Assembly: GCA_022885665.1 (NCBI GenBank)
Contig: JAGQDJ010000260.1
Span: 2,232,001-2,296,000, forward strand
DNA from: Triops longicaudatus
Taxonomy: Eukaryota; Arthropoda; Branchiopoda; Notostraca; Triopsidae
Reading direction: 5' to 3'
DNA: 64,000 nt
A model generated the notes under the pieces. The model made no database searches. It was not told the origin of the DNA and saw only the letters and a program-made list of their open reading frames with translations. Below, one piece after another: positions 37,907-50,812 of this stretch (its first letter is position 1; the number at the start of each line of letters is the position of its first letter). The position numbers and the translations under genes are program-made.

Positions 37907-40900
37907 ATGGCTCGGAAAGACACTGGGAGAACGTTTAACATCGCTGTAGTGGGCGTGTCAGGCACGGAAAAAGAAAAAGGCCAAGTAGGCGTGGGCAAAT
38001 CCTGCCTTTGCAATCGTTTCGTGCGGCCTTTGGCGGATGATTATTATGTGGAACATATTTCTGTCCTCAGCCAAGTAAATCAAATTAAACCTACTTAATC
38101 ACCCTCTTTTCAAAATAAGGGAGTTAATTTTTTGATGCAGTCAAAATGTTTTTATTCCTTGCATTCATCCAACACAGTAAAACTTCAATTCGGCTTGATA
38201 ATAGCGCGTTGTGACGTAAACTGAGCAAACACAAAAAAATGGCACTAACCTGCAAGGAGAATACCTTAAACCGCCAAACTTTCATTGAGCAAGGTTCCAC
38301 TTTGATTTTCACGTCACCCTTAGACGTTTCGGTGCACAAATGCCGATTCACAAAGCCCATCGTAACTCCGTACTTTGAGATCTCTTATCAGATTTCAAGT
38401 AATACCCAGAATTCGTCCCTTCGCCGTGGAATTTTTATATCATCAGCTACCAGTTTTATTTTTTCTAACTGAATTAGCTGTCTGGCCAAAATTCTACTTC
38501 GGTTATGTCTGCAGGAATGCGGAAGGAATATATGCTTAAAATCGAACATAGAAAAGCTTAGTGCTTTTTTCCCTGTCGCAGAGTATGTTTTTCCTTCCAT
38601 TTCTGCTGTATTGCGATCTGCGGAAGAAAAAAAGGCAAAGGTTTTGTGTTGATTTCGGCATAAGCGAGAGCTGAAAACGGACAAATAAGCTTTAAACTCT
38701 TCGGGTGGCGTATAAGGTTCGAAGCTTATAGCACGCGACTCAGATCTTTGATTTCAAGATTCCAATCAACCTCTTTCGGTTGTTCCTGCTCCGAGTTAGG
38801 ACAAGGGTTTCACTTCGCGCAGTCAACCGCGTCAAACGGGTAACGCCTTTACTGGATTAAACAGGATCCAGCTAATGCTCTAGGATTTTTTAAGTCCAAA
38901 GTACTAGTGTTTGCGCACAGCTTCACTTAGCACGTAAACTTTTTAAAGTGAGTTTTTAGTTAGATCACACTTGAACTTTAATTTTTAAGTTAATTGTATT
39001 CTTCTTGGGATTTTGAGCCTTACTGCATAAAATGTGAAATCAAAATGCAAACAAAAAGAAGCCCAGTTTTCGCAGAGGAAATCCGGAATAGCACTGTATT
39101 TTAGGTCCAGTAGGCGCGACTCTTAAGGGTTGGAATTTTGTTAGAGCTCTCGTTAGAGAAATAATTTGATTACTAAGTGAGTGTATATAGGAATACTAAG
39201 AAACTTGGTGCCCTGATCAAGGTTCGTTGCGAAATTCCCTTCCGTCAGCAAGGCCTAAGAAATAAAAGTCAGAAAAGAACCCGGACATTTGTGGTATGGC
39301 TTTTACGAGAATTGGAACTACGTTAAGTTGTTACACTTGCATTTTAAAAAGCGCTTTTGTGAATAATAGGTCGAGTATAGCATTTTTATGTCTAATAGCC
39401 ATACAAATGGAAACACGCTGCCTAATAGTCAGTAAAATAATCGAACGTAACGTTCGAGTTTGTTTTGTAACGCAGAGGAAAGTATACGCTACCACCAATA
39501 GGCGAAAGCTTACGCTGTGTTCCAGTAAAAAATTGAATTTAACGTAAGTGAAGTGGCTTTACTTCAGATCGAAGTCATCACGATGATTTGACCTACGTCC
39601 AAAATGTATCTGCGCTTACAGCGATAGTAACGGGTAATGATGAGTGTGACTACTGCACTGGGTTTTGAAAATAAGCAGGAAGGTACTGTAATAGTTTAAG
39701 TTATAGTTACCGCAAATTTAGGACACTTAAATCCTAACTGACATTTTATTTCAGGTTGGAATGGTTAGTTCATTTAGCAGTAACAATTATTCTATAGCGA
39801 ACGAAATTACTGCAGTCGAAATTTTTCGCTGTTTTAGACATATACGCAAAATGAGTGATGTTTCCTATCTTGAATGTTAACTTTTATTTCGTTAAAAAAA
39901 AATACGATAGGACAAGCTGAATCGGGACTTTACGAAGTAAAACCGCTGGGAAAATCCTTCGTTTTCGTGAAAAACGACTTCACAAAATCATATAAAGCGG
40001 AAGTCTTTGCCAATTTGAAGCGAGTCCAGTAATGATGAGTGTTGCAATTGGAACTTGATTATGTTTGCAAACATACAGAGCCTTGTAGTTTGTTATTTTC
40101 TCATAACTTCTTTCCTTTATTTGTGTTCTCTCCTTGTGGCATTCCTTATTGGTTTGCTTAGGATACGACTTCGGTTAACATAATCTTTTTCTAGCGCAGT
40201 GTAAAGGATCTTAAACGCGCTTGCGCTGAAAGGAATGGCATTAATCGGGTCTTAAGGGTGTCTTAATCGTAACATGATTTGCTCGTTAGCATTTGTACTC
40301 CCTTCACTCCTTAAAATTTTTTCTCCTTTTTTTCACAGACGGATTTCAGTGGACGAGTGGTCAACAATGATCATTTCTTATATTGGGGCGACGCCTACAA
40401 AGTCTCTGATGAAGGAGTCGAATTCCATTTCCAGGTTATTGAACAGACGGAATTTATCGATGATGCGTCTTTCCAACCTTTTAAAGGTAGACTATTTTGT
40501 ATTCTCTCTTTTTCTTTTGTCGTGTAAAACGAAGAGAGATAGCATACTTAAAGGAAAACGTGCAAGAAGAGCAAGAAAAATCCAATAAAACGTAATGTTC
40601 TTGACAAAACAATTCTGAAACTTTTTTTTTGCGAAAAAAATAGGTGGAAAGATGGAACCGTACGTTAAGCGGTGCGCCAATACGAAGCTGACTTCGGCCG
40701 AAAAATTAATGTACATTTGTAAAAACCAGTTGGGTATCGAAAAAGAGTACGATCAAAAGGTCCTGCCGGACGGAAAGACGAACATTGACGGTTTTTTGGT
40801 GACCATGGACGTGAGTGTGGTGCCCAGTCGTCCCATCGAGCGGCAAGTGGACTTTGTGGCGGTCATTTTGAATAATTTGATGAAAACCAAGAAACCCATC

Positions 40901-43900
40901 GTGGTGGCTAGTACCAAACACGACGAAGCGTGTGACGCGTTCGTCCGTGAAGTGGAGAAGCTCCTGAGCCGTAAGGAGTACAAGAATAGCATTCCGTTAG
41001 TCGAAACGTCCGCTCATGAAAATGTCAACGTGGACTTGGCTTTTTTGGTCCTGGCCCAACACATCGACCGCACCAAAGGACGAACGCGTATCATTCCTTA
41101 TGCCGAAGCGGCACGTAACCTGAAAGAAACCTTAGATGTCGCCACCGACGCTTATCAGCGGCTTATTCGACAACAAGTGGGACAATATTACTAAAACAAA
41201 GAAAGATTGTGTTATATGCTTTCTTGTTCGCCAGATCACGGATTACCGGGCGCTATGGTCTTCAAGTTCCAAACGATTAGCAGAACACCACGAGTACCAG
41301 CACTACGTGGAGCTATTCGGAGGGGACCAGGCGGTTAAATTATTCCGGAAACACGTCAAGAAATTGAAAGACGAACATTTAGCGTTGAAAATTAAGAAAT
41401 ATATGGATACTTTACCAGCCATTCTGCAGGAAATGTTTCCTGACATTCCAAGTTTAGGCAGCGGGTATGTTTTACAACTTTGTTTGCTTGTACGTTTTCT
41501 TCTCTGTCTTATTTTTAAGTTGGTTTGTGTTCAGGTTATTCTTCCCAGTAATGTAATTGTTTTCTAATAGTTCTTTTAAATAATCTTAAGTTGGACATTT
41601 CAGATAAAGATATCACTCAGCGCCGTTTCGGCAAATGGAAGACGGGTGATGTAATAATTTACTTTTGGAATAAATTTTTAGGGATTGGGAGACAGTGAAA
41701 GAGAAAATGCAAGCACATCCGGATTTTTCGCGGTATTTTCTGGACACACCAGCGGATTTCTCGTGGGTAGAAGCCGATATGCTCGATTTGGGTGATGGAC
41801 GCATACCGTTTGATGTGTTGGACACAAATGAGGCTGAAATGGTGTACTTAGGACATGTAAATAGTCTCCAGCGTGACCAGCGCAAAGCCGAGTATGCAAA
41901 AAGTTTTTCTTCTATGGCTTATTTATTGTGACAAGAATTATACAAAAAGTCTAACACTCTTTGTGCTAATTTATAGAAACAAAATCCGGTTTAAACAGTT
42001 ACTTGAAGAAACCGGTTACGTCACGCCAGGTAAATCGCTTTCAGAAGTCCAGGTGCTTTTCATGGGCCGAGATTGCTTTGAATCTCTAAGTGAAGCGGAT
42101 TGCCAACAAATATACGATCAACACCAGCGCGAGTTGATCGAAAAAGCGAAACAAAATTTCCAGGTGAAAATTTTCGTTCATTTTTCTATTTTTTTTAAGC
42201 CATACATTGTAATCTTGGATTAAATTCTGGTGTGTGTTACTCTTTTCAGCGTTTTCGTGATGCAGTTCTCTTTCGTTCAGTTTTTTAGACATTTCCAATT
42301 ATTGTGACATTTTCAACAGTTTCAGCTAATAATTTGAAGACAAAAGTAGAACCTTAAAAGAGCTTTTTGTCATCATATAAATCCGGAAACTAGTATCATA
42401 GAAACCTAGTACTGTCATAAAACTTTGTGTACTGTGTTAACTAGCTTTTTTTGTAGTCCTCGATGTGCCTGACTTTTTTCTTGTATTTCCGAGTCGTATG
42501 CTCGCACGGTTGGAATGTTTCTCTCTCTTTGCATTTCCGAACGCAGTAAAATAGGTGATAGTGAGGCGAAAATAATAAAATCATATCTTTTTTTGGACCA
42601 TAGGAGCTACTCTTGGAGCACGCGCATCTGTTTTACCAAATTCGAGCCTCTGCGTTGCCGGGGAATTATTCGTGGGAAGATTTTAAGGAAGTGACTGCTT
42701 CCCTGGAAGAAGATTCTCGTTACAAAGCGTTGGATCGGTTGGAATCCGAACGTCGGTTACTTCTACTCCAACATGTGGGTTTCGTTCACTGCCCTAAACG
42801 CGAACATTGCCCCGCCTACCCGCGTTGTATAGATGCGTTTGTCGAAGAAGTCCTTGCCGCCAACCCTCGCAGGTTTGTAATATTTTTGAGCATTTATCCT
42901 CTAATTAGATTGTAACAGCTGCCTTAAGTGCTCGAAATTTTTGTCACTATGCTAATTTTCTTAGTAAAGTTCCTCTTAAAAAGGTTTGGCACAAATTCCT
43001 GCGAGAGGGATATTCTCAGCTTATTAGTATTCTAAAAACTTCACTAGTATTTGTTATTTGAACAATTGTTTCATTTGTCACAGAGGAACATTCAACAGTA
43101 ACAATCCCTGGTCATCGAGCTTAACTAGTAATCCGCTTAACCTCATTTTGTTGGGCGCGAGAGGATTAGCGCAAGACTTGGCCAGTACTTTGCGCCAAGT
43201 TTGCGTTGATGACGAGATCGAAGTCGACGGTCATTTCTTCAGCTTGGATTACCGAGTAGTCAACGAGCAAGTCAGTCTCCCTCAATACTTACTGCAGTCG
43301 TCCGATTTCATCCCTCAAGGTGAGTCACATTTTCTTTCGCAATCTTCGGCGCCCTCATTTTTGCCATGCCTGCACCATGCCACGTTGACCGGAATGTCAA
43401 ATGTAATTTCTTTCGTACATTTTTCTAGAGTAACTATGTTAAAGAATAGCTCTAACAATAAAACTACTAATGTTTTAATTCTAGTGTTTACTTTTTTATT
43501 ATTTTTCTTGATACACAACGTTTATATGATAGGTGTTTTCACAGGTAGAATTAGAAACAGAGTCTAGAAGCATTCGATTAGCACCTTTTTTTAATTCGAT
43601 TAGCACCTTTTGGTTGAAATTCATCTTCTCCTTGTTTGTGATTTTCGTCAAATTTAGTTGTACACTTTTCTTTTATTTCAGGTTGTATTTGTGTGTATAC
43701 TGATGCCAGTTCCTTGGAGTACGTGCGGGAGAGCTTGGAAAACACGTTATTGTCAAATTTGGAGCGTGAAGATGGTTTGCCCTTCCAAGGCTTACCTATC
43801 GTGTTGCTCTGGGTACCGGATCCGTCGGTGCCAGGCTCTGAACGAGCTAATTTACGCTTGGAAGGCCTGAACTTGGCCGACAGTTTGCTTTGTCCCTTCA

Positions 43901-46900
43901 TTGACTCAACGGAATCTGAACAACCCAACAACACCAAACTGGAAGATTCAGATGTCAGTCGGGCCATCAAAGCACTGGTGCTGAGCATTGAAGAAAAGAC
44001 CGGCTTTCCTACCTTAAGTCACCATTCGCTTTACCAAGCGCATCATCAGTCCACTTTGTCACATCGTACCATGGATTCAGCACCACCGGATATCCGCGTG
44101 ATTATGTGCATGCTCTGTGGTGATCCGTACATGTTGGAAAGCGTGTTGGGACCTTTTTTGTCGCACCCGGGATGTGTGCAAACGGGAGAACGCAGTTTTA
44201 GTCTTTCGACTTTCTTGGGTGATGCCAAGCGGAAGGTGGAAGTGGTGGTTTCGTCCTATCATGGCGCAGGTGCGTTCCGGGATGAGTTAGTCCATGGTTT
44301 CATCCTGGTGTATTCAACCAAGCGTAAAGCTTCATTGGCGACGTTAAGGTAAGTTTGAGAAATGGGTGCTGAAAAACATAGGAAATATTTTTAAAAGCTA
44401 CAGTAAAAGGAAAACGTAAAACAAGGTCTAGAGAAGTTCATTTCGACCGACGACAGGTGTAAGCGTACGTCGGCCGAACCTGGGAAAAAATGTTTTTTAG
44501 TAAAAAAACAAAAAGTTACACAAAAATGTTTTTGTGTAAAAACATGATTGACATATCGTGAATTTTTCCATAAATGTAGACTGTTACATCATAAAGAGAA
44601 ATTGAATTATGTTGGAAGACGAAAACGTTGTTGAATTTAGTGGGCAATAACATAATTATTAAAAATTATAATTGTTTAAATATCAGTTTTAATACCATCT
44701 TTTGTCTTACTCTAGCGCTTTCTCGTACAATATTCCGAATCTTCCCATTCAAATTGTGGCCGTAACGGAAAGCGGAGGTGCAAGTGCGTTTTTTAACTCA
44801 GAAATTAGTCATCAGTTAATTACAGCCGGCAATGCAGCAGCGGATAGACTTCAGGCGCATTTTATGACCATAACGGCAAATGCGCAGAACAAAAGTAAGT
44901 TAATAGTCTACTCGTGCTTGTTTATGGTACAAAGTTTTCAATTTAGACAATATTAATGAGATTTCAGACATTTTTCAAAATCTAAGTTTCCAGATTTAAC
45001 TTTCTGATATTAACGTACGAGTGTAATTGATTCCGTTGCGCAGAGCATAAGTTTATCTTTCTGTGTGTATTTTTAGCCGGTTTTTACGCGCCTTTCCTGA
45101 AAGACGTGTGGGACAAAAAGTTGGAGATCGAACAAGCATTCCGTCTGGAAGATTCTGGAACGTTACACGATTCAGGGGAAGGAACTTTGGAACGACCCTT
45201 TCGGCCACCACCTCCGCCACGTAATGACAGTTTCCGTCATGCGCGGAGTAACGAGGAATACGAGTAAAGATCCTTTCTTTGTCATATTGCTGCGTACTAT
45301 TTCACCTTAAAGGGTAATGGACATCAACAAACAACTTTGTGTTATAAAAAAGAGCAAAAAAATCTAGTTTCTAGGTTTATGTTTCTTTTTATCATGCACG
45401 AAATAATAACGAAAATATTCAGGAAATAATAAGATATTCAGCTCGGTCACGTGATGCTGTGACGTAACGGAGGAATAGAACGGCACGTTCGGGTACGAAA
45501 ACTGCTATTTTTATTGTTTCAACGGGGACAAGTGATGTCTTAATGTGGCTTGTTTTATCCCCCGTGACGTCACATTCGCGCGGCGAGAAACTTCGCAAGG
45601 CAATACCTCTGGAGCGGCTCGTCAGAAAAAAAAATGAAATAAAATTCCATGTTCTTAGAATAATGCGTGCAATAAGAATCCATCAAAATCTTAATAGGTG
45701 TTTTTGGTGTCCGTTGCCCTTTTAATATCCTTTTTATGTACACCATTCATTATTTTTTTAATTTGTTTTGCAGTGAGTCGGATATTTATGAATGCTTACC
45801 CACGGATGGATCTCCTGGTGAGGATCTGGACGATTCCCTGTCCCCGACGTGTCTCGATGACCGACACATCAGTTCTAGCGACGATTCAGGGGAAATGTTT
45901 TCAGCCCTTAATCCTGAAGTCCCTACCACCAATTTGGCGTTGGCTCGCAAGTCCAATGGTGAACATCTAGTCAAACCCAGTCAGTTGAAAAGTGGAAAGC
46001 TACGTCACGGTAAGTGGCAAATTGTTTGCTTTTTGAATCTTGTTAAGTCATTCCTGTCCATTAAGCCTTTTAAGTCACATATAGGGTATACATGGCTGAA
46101 AATTGCTCACCGTATTCGGTTAGCATAAAGGAATTTTCTCAAAATCGGTCTAAACTGCTTCAGATTCTGGTTAGCAAAGGAAACGTGAAATTGAGTTCAC
46201 ACTGCAATCGTTAGTCATCCAAAAACGATGACAAAAGCACATGTGGTAATATTTTAATATTGATTCGACACACATGGGATGAAAAGGACATAATTATCTT
46301 ACATTGAAAAACGGTGGTCACTTCAACCGCTCGTAGATTCACACGCCGTAAATTGTTTGAGAGTTTCCGGTCATTAATAAAATACGATCTAACAAGTGAT
46401 TGAGCGCCTCTTCAAAGCTATAATCACCAAAAGAAATCGGATTAAGCTATTTTTCTTGTTTTTATAAGAAAACTTAGTCTATATGAGTTATTTTGATACA
46501 ATTCCCGTTTGCTAGCGTAGGCAATGTTCATTAGTGTATCGATATAATAAATGGTAAGTGTAATCAGGCATAAGAAACTTGAAGAATGGAAAAATCAGGT
46601 TTAAACAAATTGAAACGTGTCTTGAAAAGTAAAATTCTCATGATTGTTCCGATTTACTTTCATGTGAAGGTGTTAAGGTTCCGCTCATGTCTAAGCTTAA
46701 AAACTACGTTTGTAACTCTCCATTGTCAATCTTATAATAACTTCCTTGTAGCACAGCTTTCGCCAGCTACTGTATGCTACTTGTCGCCCGAAACCAAACT
46801 CCTTTAGCTGGTAAATTACCTGGGAAGGGTGCGTGAAAGAATGACCCGCTCTCAGTACGATTTTATGGAAATATGTCCCTGTGTTGAACAGAAACTACAG

Positions 46901-49900
46901 CGAAATATAGAAAATAATATATATTAATGCTTACATTCCTAGCTAATTTTCGTTACGTAAATAATTCCTCGTAAAAAAAACTAAATAATAAAGAAAAGCG
47001 TTAATTATTATTTTTTTTGAGAATTACCGGATATGGAAGTGTAAGTACTTCTGTTCGACAAGGAAACATTGTCCGGGAAAATTACCGCGGGAGTAATATT
47101 CCCTTGCTTAGTAGATGACTTTCACGCTTGACAGATACAAGCTTGAATGCGTACGAATACGTTTATCCTAGAGAAACCTCTCACGATTGTTGGATTGCCA
47201 CATTGTCTTTTATTCACTCACACTAACAGTAAAATCAAGAGGAAGTCAAACTGCTTTTTGGCAAATCATGGTGCGTTTGTTTTGCCTTTCTCTGGTGTGG
47301 TTTTTTCCTTCCATGCACTCACGTCTTTCTTGCTCCTGTCGTTCTTTTTTCTCTTTTCCTCCCGTCCCTTCTCTTTTTGTCCTTCGTATCCTACGTCTAT
47401 ATTGCCTACTACTACCGGTACCGCTTGGGGGCTTGGATTTTGTACCGTATTACTGCAACATCACCACCTTGGGGGGTTGAAAATTCAGGGTTTCAAGTAT
47501 TTCCCTCGCCTAGCACGCCCCCTGAGCCTGCACCGCCTGACCGGGATCCAATACGCGATCGCGCAAGTTTTTTCCCGCGTTGGCCTCTAAAAGCCGCTGT
47601 TGCCTCTTCTCTTCCGAGTTCCGCGGCTTCCAAAAACACTATGGAAACGGAGGAGCCCAACCCTGAGCTACTTTGCCTACAACAGCAGCCCAAGGGTGTG
47701 TGGCAAGTGGTTTTTTGAAAACGGAATTTTATTCGTTCCTTTTGATTTTTTAGTTATTGTTATGTTTTCCCCGTCTTTTCTGATTTCTTTCACACTGCGT
47801 TTCGTCTCTCACTTTTTAGTACCAATTTTTGCTTCGGGTTCCTCCGTTTTGATTCCTTTCTGTTGGTTATGCATTAACAGAAAACTTTATCGTTCATATT
47901 CCATTGTGGAGGAAACTGTTGTCATGTACGAAGAAAAAGAGACCGTAGGATTATATCTTTGTTGTGTTTTATTTCGAATAGGTTGGTTGGATGATTTCAT
48001 GTTTATGCGAAGGACGGATCCGCAAACTGAAGCATGGAATTCGTCGTCGACTTCTTACGCCTACAAAGCCTTTACGACCGGACGACGAAAACATCCAGCA
48101 CCACACGGGTCGACGCACTACGGACGGGAAGCCGGAACGACGACCAAAGTAAGGATGCTTTGTTATAGTCTATACCAATTGCATTAAAGCCCTGTATCAG
48201 CGACACTTTTGTTCAGTGTCAAGTATTTCATGCGATATTCTTTCTAGCAGCCCGGAAGGTTAAAGATGGAGGAATACAACAACGTGACAGATGCTATTGC
48301 GCGGATGAAACTCGGTAGTCGAGTATCGGGTGCCAAAGATGTCCCGCCTCCTTTACCGCCACCTCGACAGAAAGTTCCACCTCCTGTTCCGCCAGGACCG
48401 GCCCCTAGTGGGGGCGTGGCGCCATTAGCCTTTCCGGAATGCGAAGACTTCGAGAGCGGCGTGGATTCCAGTCAGCTAATGGAAGACAGCCGAGGCTCGT
48501 TCCCGTCTTACACAGAAGGTGATTACGCTTACGCCGCTACAGGCAGTTTCGATGCTGGCACTGGTGCTAATTCCAAAATGCGGTCACGTCAACGTCGCGA
48601 AAAAGGCCGGCCGTGTAAGTTTGCTTCTTGTTGGTCCTTTCTTTCTGCTTTCTCCGCATTATCTTCCAACTTCCGTTATTCGTTGTATTTGTGGACCAAT
48701 CAACAAATATTCTTCAGTTTGTAGTCCAGTACGTTTCCATCGGTAGTGACGATTCATAACTTTAGTTTGCGTATACATAATACGAACTTAATCTGAAAAG
48801 CGAAATCTGGGATCACCGTAGCCTTGTGGTTATAAGCTAGTTCGTAATCATGAGAACATGGTTCGAACCCCTACGAGGTAGAAAGGATTGTCTGTCGCTG
48901 CTCTGCTACTGGTAAAGAATACCAGTGTTCTAACGGAGTTCCCAAGTGACTTCTTATGGACGTATGGGACCGCTCGAAAAAGACATCAATTTTTAAGATT
49001 TTAATCAAAATTATAATAAAATGAAAAACACTGTTTTTATTTAACTAAATTGTGGATCACGGTCATGAAAAAAAAATAATTATATTGATTGTTACTTTTT
49101 AGCGTATTCGGATACGGATAGTGATCTGAGTTCGATGGAACGACGTCAGCGGGATTCGCTTCGGCCACGTAAAGCGTCTTCCCATAAACGAACGCGAAGG
49201 AAACGGGGGGCCATTCCCGTGGCCCCGCCTCGCGTGCCTCCGCCTCCGCTGAATGCAGGGTCAGTGGGAACGCCAGGCAAGCCGTACAGTTTCCCAGTGC
49301 CAGGAGTACCTTTACCTTTAGCGGCCCGCTCTGGAGGTCTTGAAGTCTCTGTTCCTGAAAAGGGTACATTATTTTCTTCGTTTATTGAGTTAAAAGATTT
49401 TTTTTTTTTTGGAAATGAATAATTAAAGACTGATGTTCACCTTTTCTCTGCGTTTGTAGGACAGTATCGGGTGTTGCAAGACGATGATTCGAGTTTAGAT
49501 GTATCGTCGCCAAGAGATTTGGGAGAAGGATCACCGCTGGTAAGGAAGCTTTTCTTGTTAAATTTCGGGTGCCATTTGTATTGTTTGCTGATTTTTTTAA
49601 AACTTCTTGCTTTAAGTGCAGTTCCTAGTATTTTAAATGTTTTGATTGACTTTTTGTGTGTTTTAATGTTTCTTGCCTATTCTTCGTGTATTTTTCAGTT
49701 TCATACACACGGAAGAGGCGGAGTAATTTCGGAAGCCTTGCGGGCAAGCCAGCACCGTCGAGAAAAGTCAAAATCTAAAGAAGAAGATAAGCATGAGAAA
49801 CGGCGCTTGAAGGAAGAAGAACGACAGAAGAAAGCCGCGAATAAGGAGCGGAAACGAAAAAGTAAGAGCGGCAGTGGGAGTGGTGCCAAAGGAGGCGGAA

Positions 49901-50812
49901 CTCAGGTGATGCCGACATTAGAGCAGTTGATGGAAGCAGAGGGTCGCTGTGTGCCCCTCTTCATCGAGAAATGCATCACTTTCATTGAAGAAGAAGGATT
50001 GGACTCGGAAGGTATTTACCGAGTACCAGGCAACCGCGCCCATGTCGATATGCTTTTTGCGCGATTTGAAGAAGGTCAGTATCGACTGATTAAAACATTT
50101 TGCTTTTTGCGTGTATAAAATTCTATATTTTCACCCGTTAGTTGTCTGAGATTACGTTTATGAAACGAATTCAATTTTTTTTTTTTGATAGATCCCAATT
50201 GCAGTATAAGAGAGCTTGATATCGCAGTGAATGCAGTGGCCACGGCGCTTAAAGATTATTTTTCGAAACGTTTACCGCCTGTCTTGTCCCCGGATCAGAT
50301 GGAAGAACTGGAAGACATATCTTGTAATGAATTCCGTAATTCAATTAAGTTGCATTTAAGTCTTCATTTGTCAGTTTGGCATTGCACGTATCTTTTATGA
50401 TTCGCTAAGAGACTAGTTCAACTAATTTGCATGTTCTCGTTCACAGTGACGTCGGACAGAAGTTGTCGGTTATTGGCATTGCGTAGTTTGCTAAAGAAAC
50501 TTTCCCCCGTGAGTTTTAATTTGCTCAAGTATATTTTTCAGCATTTTGTCAGGTAAGATTTACGATATTTATTCAAGTTCCTATATGATATTAACGTCGA
50601 GGTTCATGTATAGAGTGGCGGAAAACTGCAAAGCGAATAGCATGGACTCCAAAAATTTGGCCATTTGTTGGTGGCCAACGTTATTACCTTTCGAGTTTAC
50701 AGATATGGGCCGGTTTGAGTGCATGCGACCTCACATTGAGGACACAGTCCAAGCCATGATTGATCAGTTCCCGTTTTTGTTCCTCGGCAAGGAGGATGTC
50801 GTCATGGTTTAA
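37907..50812 (+). CDS. RhoGAPp190: p190 RhoGAP (ARHGAP35/ARHGAP5 family), complete, 21 exons, 1713 aa
   Basis: Exons: 37907-38074, 40339-40486, 40644-41176, 41235-41464, 41682-41891, 41977-42163, 42604-42872, 43084-43319, 43682-44348, 44716-44894, 45077-45263, 45774-46009, 47489-47695, 47982-48148, 48251-48614, 49103-49363, 49460-49539, 49699-50074, 50192-50323, 50447-50552, 50614-50812 (TAA). Phases chain to 5142 nt. The protein inactivates Rho GTPases downstream of integrin and growth-factor signals. N terminus: a GTPase domain with an extended P-loop (GTEKEKGQVGVGKSCLCNRF), TKHD as G4, and ETSA as G5. FF-type helical repeats (exons 4-7) and pseudo-GTPase folds (exons 8-11: LILLGARGLAQDL, RVIMCMLCGDPYM) follow. 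A variable linker precedes the C-terminal RhoGAP, with its arginine finger in GIYRVPGNR (about residue 1551). It is about 200 aa longer than human p190A because of the linker, which is Pro-rich and Lys/Arg-rich. Confidence 0.95.
38705..38785 (+). mobile_element. tRNA-like fragment in p190 intron 1, weak
   Basis: GTGGCGTATAAGGTTCGAAGC (A-box-like) is followed by CACGCGACTCAGATC and GATTTCAAGATTCCAATC, an order that recalls a tRNA with a degraded B box. No functional cloverleaf could be built by eye. It could be a tRNA pseudogene, a SINE relic or chance. Confidence 0.2.
43572..43611 (+). repeat. 18-bp tandem duplication upstream of p190 exon 9
   Basis: The unit ATTCGATTAGCACCTTTT begins at 43572 and again at 43594, period 22 bp. 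It lies in intron 8 of the p190 RhoGAP gene. Confidence 0.85.
48800..48990 (+). mobile_element. tRNA-derived SINE-like element in p190 intron 15
   Basis: The A-box-like TAGCCTTGTGGTTATAAGC at 48819-48837 and a near-perfect B box, GGTTCGAACCC at 48860-48870, are spaced as in an RNA polymerase III tRNA promoter. There is no complete cloverleaf that I can fold as a functional tRNA, and a non-tRNA body follows to about 48990. This is what tRNA-derived SINEs look like. The ends are estimates; target-site duplications were not identified. Confidence 0.6.

Noticed and set aside
47147..47590. 147-codon open frame before p190 exon 13
   Set aside because: It crosses the acceptor at 47488 in a frame different from the p190 protein and has an FLLLSFFFLF-type composition expected of a pyrimidine-rich intron end.
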